Positions 45,334 to 56,030 of a stretch of DNA of 64,000 nt are shown here, piece by piece (position 1 is the first letter of the stretch; each line of letters begins with the position of its first letter). The position numbers were made by a program, and so were the translations under genes. Source of the DNA: Cunninghamia lanceolata (lineage: Eukaryota > Streptophyta > Pinopsida > Cupressales > Cupressaceae); contig BSBN01000213.1 of the NCBI GenBank assembly GCA_027924645.1, positions 35,838,501-35,902,500 of the forward strand. The letters are read 5' to 3'. Below the pieces are notes generated by a model that searched no databases, was not told where the DNA came from, and worked only from the letters and a program-made list of their open reading frames with translations.

Positions 45334-46727
45334 TGTTGCAAGTATGTGTCTAATCAGTGTTGTCATTGGTGTCAACTGTGCTCTTACTTTGTTGAGGATA
45401 TTGAGAAAATTAGCCGCCCTGGTGATAACAGTGTGTTGCAGTAGAAACAGTGCATTACATGTAGAAGAACAATTCGAAAGAATGCTCCGCATTTCTTGTA
45501 GAATAAATATATTTTTCTGTGGATTGGAAGTTATTTAGAAGCCTGTCTGAAGATGTTATATTATGAGTTTGAGCCTCTGGTATGAAGAATTGAGTGAGTT
45601 ATGTTCACCAAAGTGAAAATAAATTTTTTTGTATGTTTGGTGGTGATAGGAAGAAAGTGTTTTGCTCCGCATTCTTCTGTATTAAAGTATTTTGGTCTAC
45701 AGTTCTAGAATTAAGTCTGTGATGATGTTAAGTGCCTTCAACTATAATGGTTCATGATTTGGTGGTCCGCAAGTTTTCACTTATGATAGTGGTGGACAGT
45801 GTTGTTCTTGTGCTCTGGTTTGAAGAATCTTACTGATAGAGTGGGTAGAGATCGTGCGGTTATTCCTAGTGATTATAATGTGCTTGTGGATGTCTCCTAA
45901 TCATGCTCCTACATTCAGATTGGTCCACAAGGCATAATTCAGATTGTGCATGAAGCATGTTCTTGAATACTTGTGTTAATATTAGTCTTGGCCGACCTGG
46001 TTGAATCCATCATATGTGGAGATGCATTGAAGATTGTGATAGTATGTTGTAGCATGGAAGATTGTGTTTGAGTCCCAACTAAGGCATGGCATGATCTGCA
46101 TACATTCTTACATCTTTTCCTTACCTAAATTTGTATTAGGTCCAAACCTATTTTATGTATGTTTGTAATGTCGACCTTGGAGATTGTTCCAATGGTTGAT
46201 GATTGTAATGCTGACCTTGATGATCATTCCAAGGTTGATGTAGTGTATAAATACTTGTAATTGAGTCATGAAAATGCATCCAAGTGTGAAGATAAAAGCA
46301 AAGTAAAGTAGCAGAGCAGAGCAGAGGTGTTTTGTGCTTTAATGGAACTGAACCTTGGCATGGAGTAGATGTTGTTATCTCAGTTCAACCTTTTGGCAGT
46401 GAGCCACCCTTTGGTAGTGAGCCATCCATAGGTAGTGAGCCTTTGTTTGCAGTGATCCCTATAGGTAGTGAGCCTCTATTTTTTGGTATTGATATAACTG
46501 ATATATTTTTGTGGGCTAACACCCACCATGGTTTTTCCCTTTTAGGGTTTTCCACGTAAAAATATGGTGTCTCCTATGTTGTTTATGCTTTTGTGTTGAG
46601 CTTCTCATTTGATGCTTTCATGGTTATATCTGAATATAAGTAATTGATAAGTTGATGATCATATTTGGTTAAAAGTTTTAGGACAACTGATTCACCCTCC
46701 CTCTCAGTTGTCCAGTGCAGTTCAAGA
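45334..46727 (+). repeat. 3' LTR of copia element
   Basis: 1394 bp, TGTTGCAAGTATGTG to gcagttcaaga (the last bases CA mutated to GA), followed by the duplication aaaag. It carries a short internal reiteration of gtagtgagcc (about 46400-46480). Confidence 0.92.
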
Positions 46728-46732
46728 AAAAG

Positions 46733-47850
46733 TGCATGCCTTGCATTGTTGTAGCACTTGATTTGACCTATTTGGTGTGTGAACTGACTCCCACCCAGCA
46801 ACCATTAGCCACTTGCTACTTCTGATCACCACAACCTTTCCATTAACTTATGCACAAATTCTTTCTTGAATGATTTCAAATTGTGATTAATTTTCCATCA
46901 CCACAACCTTGATAAAAACTTATGCACAAAATTCAATAAAGAAGAATTTATGCACAAATTCTCTTTGGAATGATTTCAAATTTTGATTTTTTTTGTAGCT
47001 TATATCGTGTGGATTAAATTTGAAGTTCGTTATAGTTTCCTATTGCATCATAGTATAGGGTAGATGTGGCTCTGCTAACTCCCTCATATCCATTTAGATT
47101 CATGTTCACTGATCATTGATAAATGTTCTGTTGAAACATCTCTACAAAATAAATGTCTGGTGCAATATGCTTTTTCTTCTAAAGGGTTTTTTTCTCTACA
47201 AGGATTGAATGCTTCATTTGAATTGTGCTTTGAATGATTTTTTGGAAGGAAGCTTTTGTTTGGACACTGTCAAAATGAGCCTAACACCCTTATCATTTTG
47301 TCATATTTTGCAAGTTACTTAACCTTATGAAGTGAATTGGCATAGGTACCTTATCTTATGATGAAAATTATTCCAGCTTCTATATCTAATTACTCACTTA
47401 GTGGGTTTAGCCATACACCATTGTCGTATTTTGTAGGTTCCTTCAACTTCTGAAGAAAATTGTTATAGGTATATTTATCTTTTTAAGAAAATTGGTCTAG
47501 CAATTGCATTGGCATACAATGTACATCTTGATTTGTTGTTAAATTAATTGTTGTATTATAGAGTATGTATGCTTGTGTACACTAGACCATTGGAGTGAAT
47601 GGCCCTACTTTTCACGATGTCTACAACTACATTCCACATATTTAGTTTCAGCATTGCTGTTACTATAACTATGGAGTCTACTTTTAGCACATGTGAAGGG
47701 AAATGCAAAGTCTGTCCTATGTATATTACCTTGTTTTAGTTTTAAACTCTTTATGATCAGTTTGGGGTATGTCTATAGACCATTTTCCCAAGGATAGGAT
47801 TGCATGCATTGATATGCCATCCGAGTTAACTGGACGGGTTTTACACTCTT
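46733..47850. other. Non-coding DNA right of the copia element
   Basis: No supported gene. The phrase ttatgcacaaattct.ttt.gaatgatttcaaatt occurs twice (about 46848 and 46948), a local duplication. The last part (47770-47850) has an open frame with no recognisable similarity. Confidence 0.5.
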
Positions 47851-48757
47851 CTAAACTTGATTTGACAAAATTCCTCTATCCATTACTTTTTGATGGATGT
47901 CCATACCTTGTTCCAATGCTCCCATTTTGGCGTAGGCGGGAAGGATGCTGGCAAAGGTTGTGGAATTTGTCTTTACACCAGCCAATTGCAGTTGCTTTAA
48001 AATTTCTAAAGCCTTTTCAATAAATCCATTTTGTACATATCTTGCAATCATTCTATTCCATGAGATGACATTTCTTTGAGGCATTCTGTCAAACAGGTCT
48101 TGTTCCTTGTTTATGCTTCCACATTTCGCATTCATGTCTACCAGAGCATTTCCAACTATAATATCTGAAAAAAATCCCCCTTCCAATATGTTTTGATGGA
48201 TGTCCATACCCTATTCCAAAGCTGCCATTTTGACACAGGCAGGGAGGATGCTGGAAAAGGTTGTGGAATTTGGCTTTACACCAACCAATTGCATTTGCTT
48301 TAAAATTTCTAAAGCTTTTTCAACAAATCCATTTTGTGCATATCCTGCAATCATTGCATTCCAAGAGATGGCATCTCTTTGAGCCATTCCATCAAACAGT
48401 TCACATGCCTTATCTATACTTCCACATTTTGCATACATGTCTACTAGAGCATTTCCAACTATAATATATGACAAAAATCCCCCTTCCATTATGTTATGAT
48501 GGATGTCCATACCCTATTCCAAAGCTCCCATTTTGGCACAGGTAGGGAGGATGCTAGCAAAGGTTGTCAAATTTGGATTTACACCTGCTAATTGCATTTG
48601 CTTGAAAGTTTCTAAAGCCTTTTCAAAAAATCTATTTTGTGCATATCCCACAATCATTACATTCCATGAGATGACATCTCTTTGAGGCATTTTGCCAAAT
48701 AGTTCACATGCCTTGTCAATGCTTCCACATTTTGCAAACATGTCAATAACCACATTT
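47851..48757 (-). pseudogene. PPR-repeat protein, decayed fragment
   Basis: One minus-strand frame runs through three near-identical modules of 101-103 codons, each with P-, L- and S-type pentatricopeptide motifs. Typical sequences are GNALVDMYAKCGSIDKACELF, DAISWNAMIAGYAQNGFVEKAL and GVKPNSTTFSSILPACVKM. Two in-frame TAG codons (48211-48213 and 48514-48516) sit at the same module position, where the third module keeps Gln (ALEQGMDIH). Homology starts abruptly at 48757 next to the hairpin and ends near 47851. Intact relatives are organelle RNA-processing proteins with many more repeats and an N-terminal targeting peptide; neither is present here. Confidence 0.88.
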
Positions 48758-48936
48758 TTGCTTAGAAATTTAGGGAAGACATCTGTTGAGTATTTCATTT
48801 GGTGTGATTGTTGCCTCACCTACTCCCCCGCAGCCCCACATAGCCCTGGTCCTTGTGGGGCTGTGGGGGAGTAGGTGATGCAGTAATCACGCCAAATGAA
48901 ATACTTAACAAATGTCTTCCCTGAATTTCTAAGCAA
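48758..48936. repeat. Long inverted repeat (83-bp arms, 13-bp loop)
   Basis: The arms are 48758-48840 and 48854-48936. I count about 8 non-matching positions in 83; six are of the kind that pair as G-U in RNA. The tips read ttgcttagaaatt and the inner part is GC-rich (cctactccccc.cagccccaca). It lies exactly between the PPR homology and the valyl-tRNA-synthetase-like exon. No clear target-site duplication is visible. It may be a foldback MITE, an inverted duplication or a small-RNA precursor. Confidence 0.85.
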
Positions 48937-48953
48937 GTTCATCCTGCACGACT

Positions 48954-49058
48954 GCATTACTTAATCCAAGTGTTGTGGAAACTACATGGTATCAATGGTG
49001 GGAGAAGTCTCATTTCTTTGTGGCTGATACTAACATCAAAAAGCATCCATTTGTAATT
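48954..49058 (+). pseudogene. Valyl-tRNA-synthetase-like exon fragment
   Basis: The frame reads NPSVVETTWYQWWEKSHFF, then VADTNIKKHPFVI. This resembles the start of the class I valyl-tRNA synthetase catalytic core, where relatives read roughly WYxWWExxxFFxxD...KPPFVIVLPPPNVTG. The expected next exon with the HIGH motif is not found nearby. At the expected exon end the donor is at-atgt here, but gt-atgt at the same place in the two downstream tandem repeats (after 50027 and 50980). I treat it as a detached or decayed exon, since only about 35 codons are present. Confidence 0.65.
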
Positions 49059-51934
49059 ATATGTGATCTTCTCTTTTAGGTTTAGGAAAGATAACTATTA
49101 TCAGATCTAAGGCAGTCTGGGTTTCAAGACATTATTGTGCCTTTTTTTTTCAAGAAAGAGTCTTGGAAATTCCTTAAGGTTTCTAATGATTGGATATATA
49201 TAATATATAATATTACTATAATCACATCAATAGATCATCTTAGATGTAACTCCTTAATTTCCATTGGTGATATTGGCTTATCATAAACTTTTACACAACT
49301 ACATATTGTTTTTGAATATTGCTTTTAGAAACTAATAACTAATAAACCAACCAATCTAGATGGAGAATATCAAACCTGTGTTTTAGTTTAACATGGTCAG
49401 AAACTCTCTAAGTGATGCTTACATATCAACTGATGCATGACAATTTAAATTTCCTTGAAGTTCAAGAAGTGAGAATTGCTTAAGTGGCTGAGATTGTTAG
49501 TTTAAAGTTTTGAACTGATACATGACATTTAGATTTCCCACAACAATGGACACACTCATGATTTCTCAAAGAGGTGAAGATGGAAGCAAATGCTTCTATA
49601 GCACAAGTATGATCGAGAATGACTTATGTATGTGTTTTAAAGATGTTCATCTTCTAAGTAAGATGAATGTTTGAACATTAAATACATGCCTCAATAAGTT
49701 TGCTGGTGGGTTTTGTCACCATTTATTATAAGCTATAACTTATAGTCACACTTTTAGGAGACATAACTCAAAGAAACCATAGCAAGTTGGTAGATACTAA
49801 TTTTTGGTTTACTAGGTTTAAAAGGCTTTAGACATTGTTTGTTAATAGAGTCTGATTCAGAGATTTTGAAATGTAGAAAATATAACAATAATGAATATGG
49901 AAAATCATGGCATTTTCTAGAGCATGAGAATTATGACTAGAGTGTATATTTTTGTGTTTCTCTATAAATTGATATGTTTCTTGCATTGGGCATTCTTAAC
50001 ATACTTTGTTCACATCCATTTGTAATTGTATGTGATCTTCTCTTTTAGGTTTAGGAAAGATAACTATTATCAGATCTGAGGTAGTCTAGGTTTCAAGACA
50101 TTATTGTGCCTTTTTTTTTTTCAAGAAAGAGTCTTGGAAATTCCTTAAGGTTTCTAATGATTAGATATATATAATATCTAATATTACTATAATCACATAA
50201 ATAGATCATCTTAGATGTAACTCCTTAATTTCCATTGGTGATATTGGCTTATCATAAACTTTTACACAACTACATATTGTTTTTGAATATTGCTTTTAGA
50301 AACTAATAACTAATAAACCAACCAATCTAGATGGAGAATATCAAACCTGTGTTTTAGTTTAACATGGTCAGAAACTCTCTAAGTGATGCTTACATATCAA
50401 CTAATGCATGACAATTTAAATTTCCTTGAAGTTCAAGAAGTGAGAATTGCTTAAGTGGTTGAGATTGTTAGTTTAAAGTTTTGAACTGATACATGACATT
50501 TAGATTTCCCACAACAATGGACACACTCATGATTTCTCAAAGAGGTGAAGATGGAAGCACGTAATGCTTCTATAGCACAAGCATGATCAAGAATGACTTA
50601 TGTATGTGTTTGTAAGATGAATGTTTGAACATTAAATACATGCTTCAATAAGTTTGCTAGTGGGTTTTGTCACCATTAGTTATAAGCTATAACTTATAGT
50701 CACACTTTTAGGAGACATACTCAAAGAAACCATAGCAAGTTGGTAGATACTAATTTTTGGTTTGCTAGGTTTAAAAGGCTTTAGACATTGTTTGTTAATA
50801 GAGTCTGATTCAGAGATTTTGAAATGTAGAAAATATAACAATAATGAATATGGAAAACCATGGCATTTTCTAGAGCATGAGCATTATGACTAGAGTGTAT
50901 ATTTTTGTGTTTCTTTGTAAATTGATATGTTTCTTGCATTGGGCATTCTTAACATACTTTGTTCGCATCCATTTGTAATTGTATGTGATCTTCTCTTTTA
51001 GGTTTAGGAAAGATAACTATTATCAGATCTGAGGCAGTCTGGGTTTCAAGACATTATTGTGCCTTTTTTTTCAAGAAAGAGTCTTGGAAATTCCTTAAGG
51101 TTTCTAATGATTGGATATATATAATATCTAATATTACTATAATCACATCAATAGATCATCTTAGATGTAACTCCTTAATTTCCATTGGTGATATTGGCTT
51201 ATCATAAACTTTTACACAGCTACATATTGTTTTTGAATAGTACTTTTAGAAACTAATAACTAATAAACCAACCAATCTAGATGGAGAATATCAAACATGT
51301 GTTTTAGTTTAACATGGTCAGAAACTCTCTGAGTGATGCTTACATATCAAATGATGCATGACAATTTAAATTTCCTTTAAGTTCAAGAAGTGAGAATTGC
51401 TTAAGTGGTTGAGATTGTTAGTTTAAAGTTTTGAACTGATACATGACATTTAGATTTCCCACAACAATGGACACACTCATGATTTCTCAAAGAGGTGAAG
51501 ATGGAAGCACACAATGCTTCTATAGCACAAGTATGATCGAGAATGACTTATGTATGTGTTTTAAAGATGTTCGTCTTCTAAGTAAGATGAATGTTTGAAC
51601 ATTAAATACATGCCTCAATAAGTTTGCTGGTGGGTTTTGTCACCATTAGTTATAAGCTATAACTTATAGTCACACTTTTAGGAGACATACTCAAGGAAAC
51701 CATAGCAAGTTGGTAGATACTAATTTTTGGTTTGCTAGGTTTAAAAGGCTTTAGACATTGTTTGTTAATAGAGTCTGATTCAGAGATTTTGAAATGTAGA
51801 AAATATGACAATAATGAATATGGAAAACCATGGCATTTTCTAGAGCATGAGCATTATGACTAGAGTGTATATTTATGTGTTTCTCTGTAAATTGATATGT
51901 TTCTTGCATTGGGCATTCTTAACTTACTTTGTTC
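49044..51934 (+). repeat. Three tandem copies of a 0.95-0.97-kb unit
   Basis: The units start at catccatttgtaatt: 49044, 50013 and 50966 (lengths 969, 953 and 969), ending at 51934 (gcattcttaac.tactttgttc). They are very similar throughout, including a T-run after attattgtgcc and the phrase gatatataatat. Unit 2 lacks about 16-20 bp (ttttaaagatgttc.tcttctaag). The first 15 bases of each unit are the end of the synthetase-like exon; the rest looks like intron. No coding frame. Confidence 0.93.
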
Positions 51935-52042
51935 TATGTGTATATGAGATGGATTAGTCTGTTGTTTAATCTATTCTCCAATTCATCCATTATGCATTAT
52001 TAACCTATTTCTTCTTTTGTGTGTATGAGATGGATTAGTTAT

Positions 52043-52302
52043 TGTTGGTATGTGAAGTCAGTTTATCTTATTCTAGCATTAGTAAAGTAGTCAATGAAAG
52101 TCAATTGATCTTGATTACAAATGCATGGTAAAATTCTATAACAGTGAATTCTTCTAAGAATAAAATTATTGAGAGATCTTTGCCAGTGGTTTTTCTTGGT
52201 ACAAATTAGATTTTCCACGTAAATCTGTGTTGTCTATTTTGTACAGCTTACTACTATTTCATTGTGTTAATTCTCAATTCTGCACTACATATTTTTCTAA
52301 CA
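52043..52302 (+). mobile_element. Small solo LTR (260 bp)
   Basis: It begins tgttggtatgtgaag and ends ctaaca, with gttat on both sides (52038-52042 and 52303-52307). Its second half carries the gttttTc...ttttccacgtaaat block and the tctgcactacatattt...ctaaca end usual for copia-type LTRs. No internal sequence. Confidence 0.8.
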
Positions 52303-52397
52303 GTTATTTGAATTAGAGATTAGGATTGGTTTTCAATAGTATCTATGCTATGAATTAGATAAATTATAATTTTCTTCTTATTTGTTTATCATTGCAG

Positions 52398-52432
52398 CAA
52401 TTGCAGACCTTCTTGATAATGCAATTGATGAG
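52398..52432 (+). pseudogene. MORC-family ATPase exon (isolated)
   Basis: A pyrimidine-rich tract and cag precede the 35-bp exon, which is followed by gtaatg; both splice sites look functional. It encodes (A)IADLLDNAIDE, the GHKL ATPase motif I of plant MORC proteins, where relatives read AIAELLDNAVDE. The metal-contacting Asn is kept, but the Glu that normally acts as general base is Asp. No upstream (FLHSNATSHKW-type) or downstream exon is seen, so this is either one exon of a gene with very long introns or a transposed fragment. I mark it as pseudogene because no other exon supports a functional gene. Confidence 0.6.
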
Positions 52433-53538
52433 GTAATGCAGCTTTATACTTTGTTTCCTGAGATGAACTGCTAAGGTGGCTACAATCACTCATTTGTGAT
52501 AGTTACTGTGAGGCCGATTATTTTCCTTCCTTCTTTTGATCATTATGCATTTCATTTGATGACATTATCAGACTTTTAGAGACTATGGTTTCATTATGCA
52601 GATTTGATTATATCTCCTGATTTCGATATGACATTGATTTGACATATGCTGATTCGATTTGATCATATTTTTTATGCTATTTTGTGATTAGACATACGAG
52701 ATATTTTAGATGATATTTTGTGATGTGATTTCTAGTTATTTATGTGATGATGATTATGTGACATTAGATAGAAATGCAGTTTAATCTGGAATTATGTTAT
52801 AGATGATTATTGTTGTATTCAATGGCCTGAATTTAATTCCAGTTGCTTCGGCTATGATTATTCATGATATGATTGACACTTGATCGAGATGTGTAGGATT
52901 TACATTCCTAGGCCATGGGAAATTGGAGGTAGAATTCACACATATGTTATTTCCTGTGAAACTGATCCATTCCCAAGAGGGATGAGGATCATGTTTGAAT
53001 TGAGTGTTGATTTAAGTGCTTGTTTGTTTTTATCATTTTGGCCTAGTACCCCTTTGTTTAATCAATTAATATTATGTGTTGTATAATTTTTATTGACTTA
53101 TACCACTTGGTATTGTTTTTATTATTGAGGCCATTTAAAGTGGAATTATGACCCCCTAGGTGAACCTTAGTGTCCCAAAATTTACCCTAGGTGGTTACCC
53201 ATGGGTCTAGGGTCAACTTTGACTAACTAAACCTTGGGATAACTCACTTTTGGTCACTCTAAACTGAAGTTTAGTTAAAGTCACGAAATTTAAAATTAGA
53301 TAAGAGTGGGAGATGAGTCATGCTTTGGGAAAGACTCATCTCCCTTCCCAAGGTTTGGGAATCCCTTCTCTAGGAAGACTTGGGGGGTCTTCAGGACTCC
53401 CAAGTGTGTGGGATCTTCCTCCAAGACTCTCACACACATGTGAGAGCATCTTGGAGGGAGATGGATCTCTTAGAGAATAAGAGGATGCCATATGGCATCT
53501 CTTATCCTCATGGAGGCTTGAAGGGAAATGCCACCTCA

Positions 53539-53576
53539 CCACTTGTTCTCTCACACATGTGTGAGAGCACAAGTGG
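53539..53576. repeat. Near-perfect 38-bp palindrome in LTR
   Basis: 19-base arms match at 18 positions around ctctcacacatgtgtgagag. It recurs in the 3' LTR at 63355-63392. A shortened version (ccacttgtg...gcacaagtgg) occurs in the solo LTR near 4325. Confidence 0.9.
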
Positions 53577-54905
53577 ATAAGGTGAGGAAGGATATGGAAT
53601 TGGAGGATGACACTTGTCACCCTCACACTTTGTCTCCCTTGCAAGTGGCATAGGAGGAGGAAGGAGAAGGTGACAAGTGTCACCTTCTCATTCCTCAAGG
53701 CCAATTTAGAAGGCCTATATTACCTCCTCTTGTTGAGGAGTGTGGGGTTCTTGCATTTTGGAGTTTTCTTTCTATTTTGAGTAATTTTTGGGGAAAGTTA
53801 GAGGGAGTTTGGAGATTGGAAGGTTTGGAGAAGCTTGGAGCTCATCACCAAATGTGCTTCCATTATAGGGCTTTTGAAGGTAACCCTCATGACTATGTTC
53901 ATTACCCTTGCTTATTTTTATTATGATGTGTTTGTAGTTTTGGTTGTTTGTTGTTTCATTTTTTGTGTGGGATGGGAGTTTGGTGAGAGCACCTCCATTT
54001 GGAGGTAAGGCTCAACTTGTTTGGGGTAGGGGAAAGGAACCTCCTTGAGGTCACTCCCATATTTTGTGCTATTTATGGCCTTGAGGGCTTTTTACTTGTT
54101 GTGGAGACTATTTGAATGGCATGAGTGCCATGGAAGTTTATTTTGAGATATTTGGAGAGTTGTGGTTTTGGAGGTTTTGGCTTGAGGCTATGAGACTTGA
54201 CATTTAGTGTTTTTGGCGTGGCCTTTGAAGTAGAGGGGTCCATTCCCTACCCCCATCAAACTCATTCTCATGAGTTGTGTTATGTGTTTATCCTTGGGGT
54301 TGATTTATGTGTTGTTGTTGCATTGGTGCTTGTTGTGGTGTATTGCAACTGTGTGAATCCCTACCTCCCTAGCTCGGGGGTGACCCTCTTGCGGGTCTAC
54401 GGTAGGGAGGGGGCATTTTGAATTAGCTGGGTTTCCCTTTTTGTTGTATTTTATTTGCAAGTTCTTATTGAAGAAATGGAACTTTGGAGAAGTCCATTTT
54501 TGTGTTGCCTTGGCCCTATGTTGTTGGCTGTTTGAACCATGGCCTTTGTGGCCATATTGTAAATTTTGTTAAGTTATTTTACCCTTGGTGTTGGCTGTAA
54601 TAAGTATTGCAATGTAAACATTCCTTATGTTTTTTCTTATAAAAGTTGTTTATTTCCTATGTTGTGGAGTTGGTGAGTTTTGGGAAATGCTTGTGGAATT
54701 ATATGTATTTTATGTCATTGTCCTTTAAAAAAAAAAAATGCATCAGTTGTTGTTTATAGTTTATTGCATACAAAAGAAAGAAGGAGAAATTATTAATATT
54801 AGTTTCTGTTTAATTACATTGAAAGTTTATATTAATAGTTGTTGTTATGAAAATGGGCTGTTAGAAATTTAAATGAAGCTGTAATTATCTTACCTTATAG
54901 GTTGT

Positions 54906-55040
<135 letters not shown>

Positions 55041-55501
55041 TGTGTAGTTGAACTGTAAAAAAAAAAAATTCTGAATAGTACATTTTCATGGAAAATTGCT
55101 CCTGTAATATTTTATGCTCTAGACAGAAAGTTAGTATATTATGTTAAATCAAAGTTAGTGTTAATGAAAAATTAGTTTAAGTGTATATATATAAATATTT
55201 ATATATATATATGGAATAAATATGTATATAAATATATATATACATTTTCATTTTCTTTTAATCTAGTTGCTATTTTTTCCTTTTTCTATCACTATGTATA
55301 TACTAAAAATTGAAGAAAACACAGAGGCTAAGTAATTGTTGTATGTATTAAAATATTTATATATACACTAATATATATATATATATATAAATATATATAC
55401 ACATAAGTGCATACATATATAGGTATACAATAATAAAACCAAATGTTGTTTATACTATGATATTTTGTGCTATTCTGAGTAAAACTATTGATATAAATCT
55501 G

Positions 55502-55504
<3 letters not shown>

Positions 55505-55557
<53 letters not shown>
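55505..55557. repeat. (AC)n microsatellite, about 53 bp
   Basis: Uninterrupted AC dinucleotides within the LTR; it makes the Val-Cys run seen in a minus-strand frame, which is not a gene. Confidence 0.97.
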
Positions 55558-55560
<3 letters not shown>

Positions 55561-55639
55561 CAGAATATTGTTTAATAGAAACTACAGAGAAAAAAGCCAT
55601 TGACAGCAGATCGTTGTTGATCGTAGGCTTTTATAAACA

Positions 55640-56030
55640 AAAAAAATTTAAGGAAGTTGAGAGGTGGGGGTTGTGGTGGGCATTGGCCCCCACCACAGAA
55701 CCCCCACTGCCTTTGTTTTCATAGAGGGTGTGGGTGGGTGTTTCGACCCCCTCCCCACTACTTTCACTTATGAAATAACCGCACACCATTCTTACGCAGC
55801 CATCCTTTCCCGCGCTCCCCACAATCTCCATCATGTGGCCCTCACACCCCCATCTCCCCCTTAGCATTGCCGTGGAACCCATCTCCCCTTCTCCTTCCGA
55901 TGGTGGCACCGGATCTGTGGGCGTCGGCATCCCTCTTACCTCCTTTCATCTATGACTTCCCCTCAGTTTACTCCGCCCTCCCCTTGGCGGCGGAGGCACC
56001 ATCGCTGCTTCCACATTTCCTTTGAAAAAT
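55640..56030. other. GC-rich block in chromovirus LTR
   Basis: C-rich sequence with several CG sites (gcggcggaggcacc, ttcccgcgctcc) in AT-rich surroundings. Its position matches the GC-rich block of the solo LTR at 6296-6821. No frame is conserved between the two. Confidence 0.5.

Larger units (their letters stand above)
23927..46727 (+). mobile_element. Ty1/copia retrotransposon with two nested insertions
   Basis: It is flanked by aaaag at 23922-23926 and 46728-46732. The 5' LTR starts TGTTGCAAGTATGTG at 23927 and ends at 33460 because element C (25063-33187) lies inside it. The 3' LTR is 45334-46727. The interior has gag (33519-34247, continuing at 41701), protease, integrase, reverse transcriptase and RNase H in the copia order. 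Copy 3 of family A sits in gag. Without the insertions the element would be about 7.2 kb. Several stops and two frameshifts in pol show it is inactive. Confidence 0.93.

Noticed and set aside
48211..48516. PPR stop codons corrected by U-to-C RNA editing
   Set aside because: Such editing acts on organelle transcripts; this is a truncated nuclear fragment with no sign of expression.
49044..51934. CRISPR or satellite array
   Set aside because: Only three long units with no short repeat-spacer structure; a local tandem duplication explains it.
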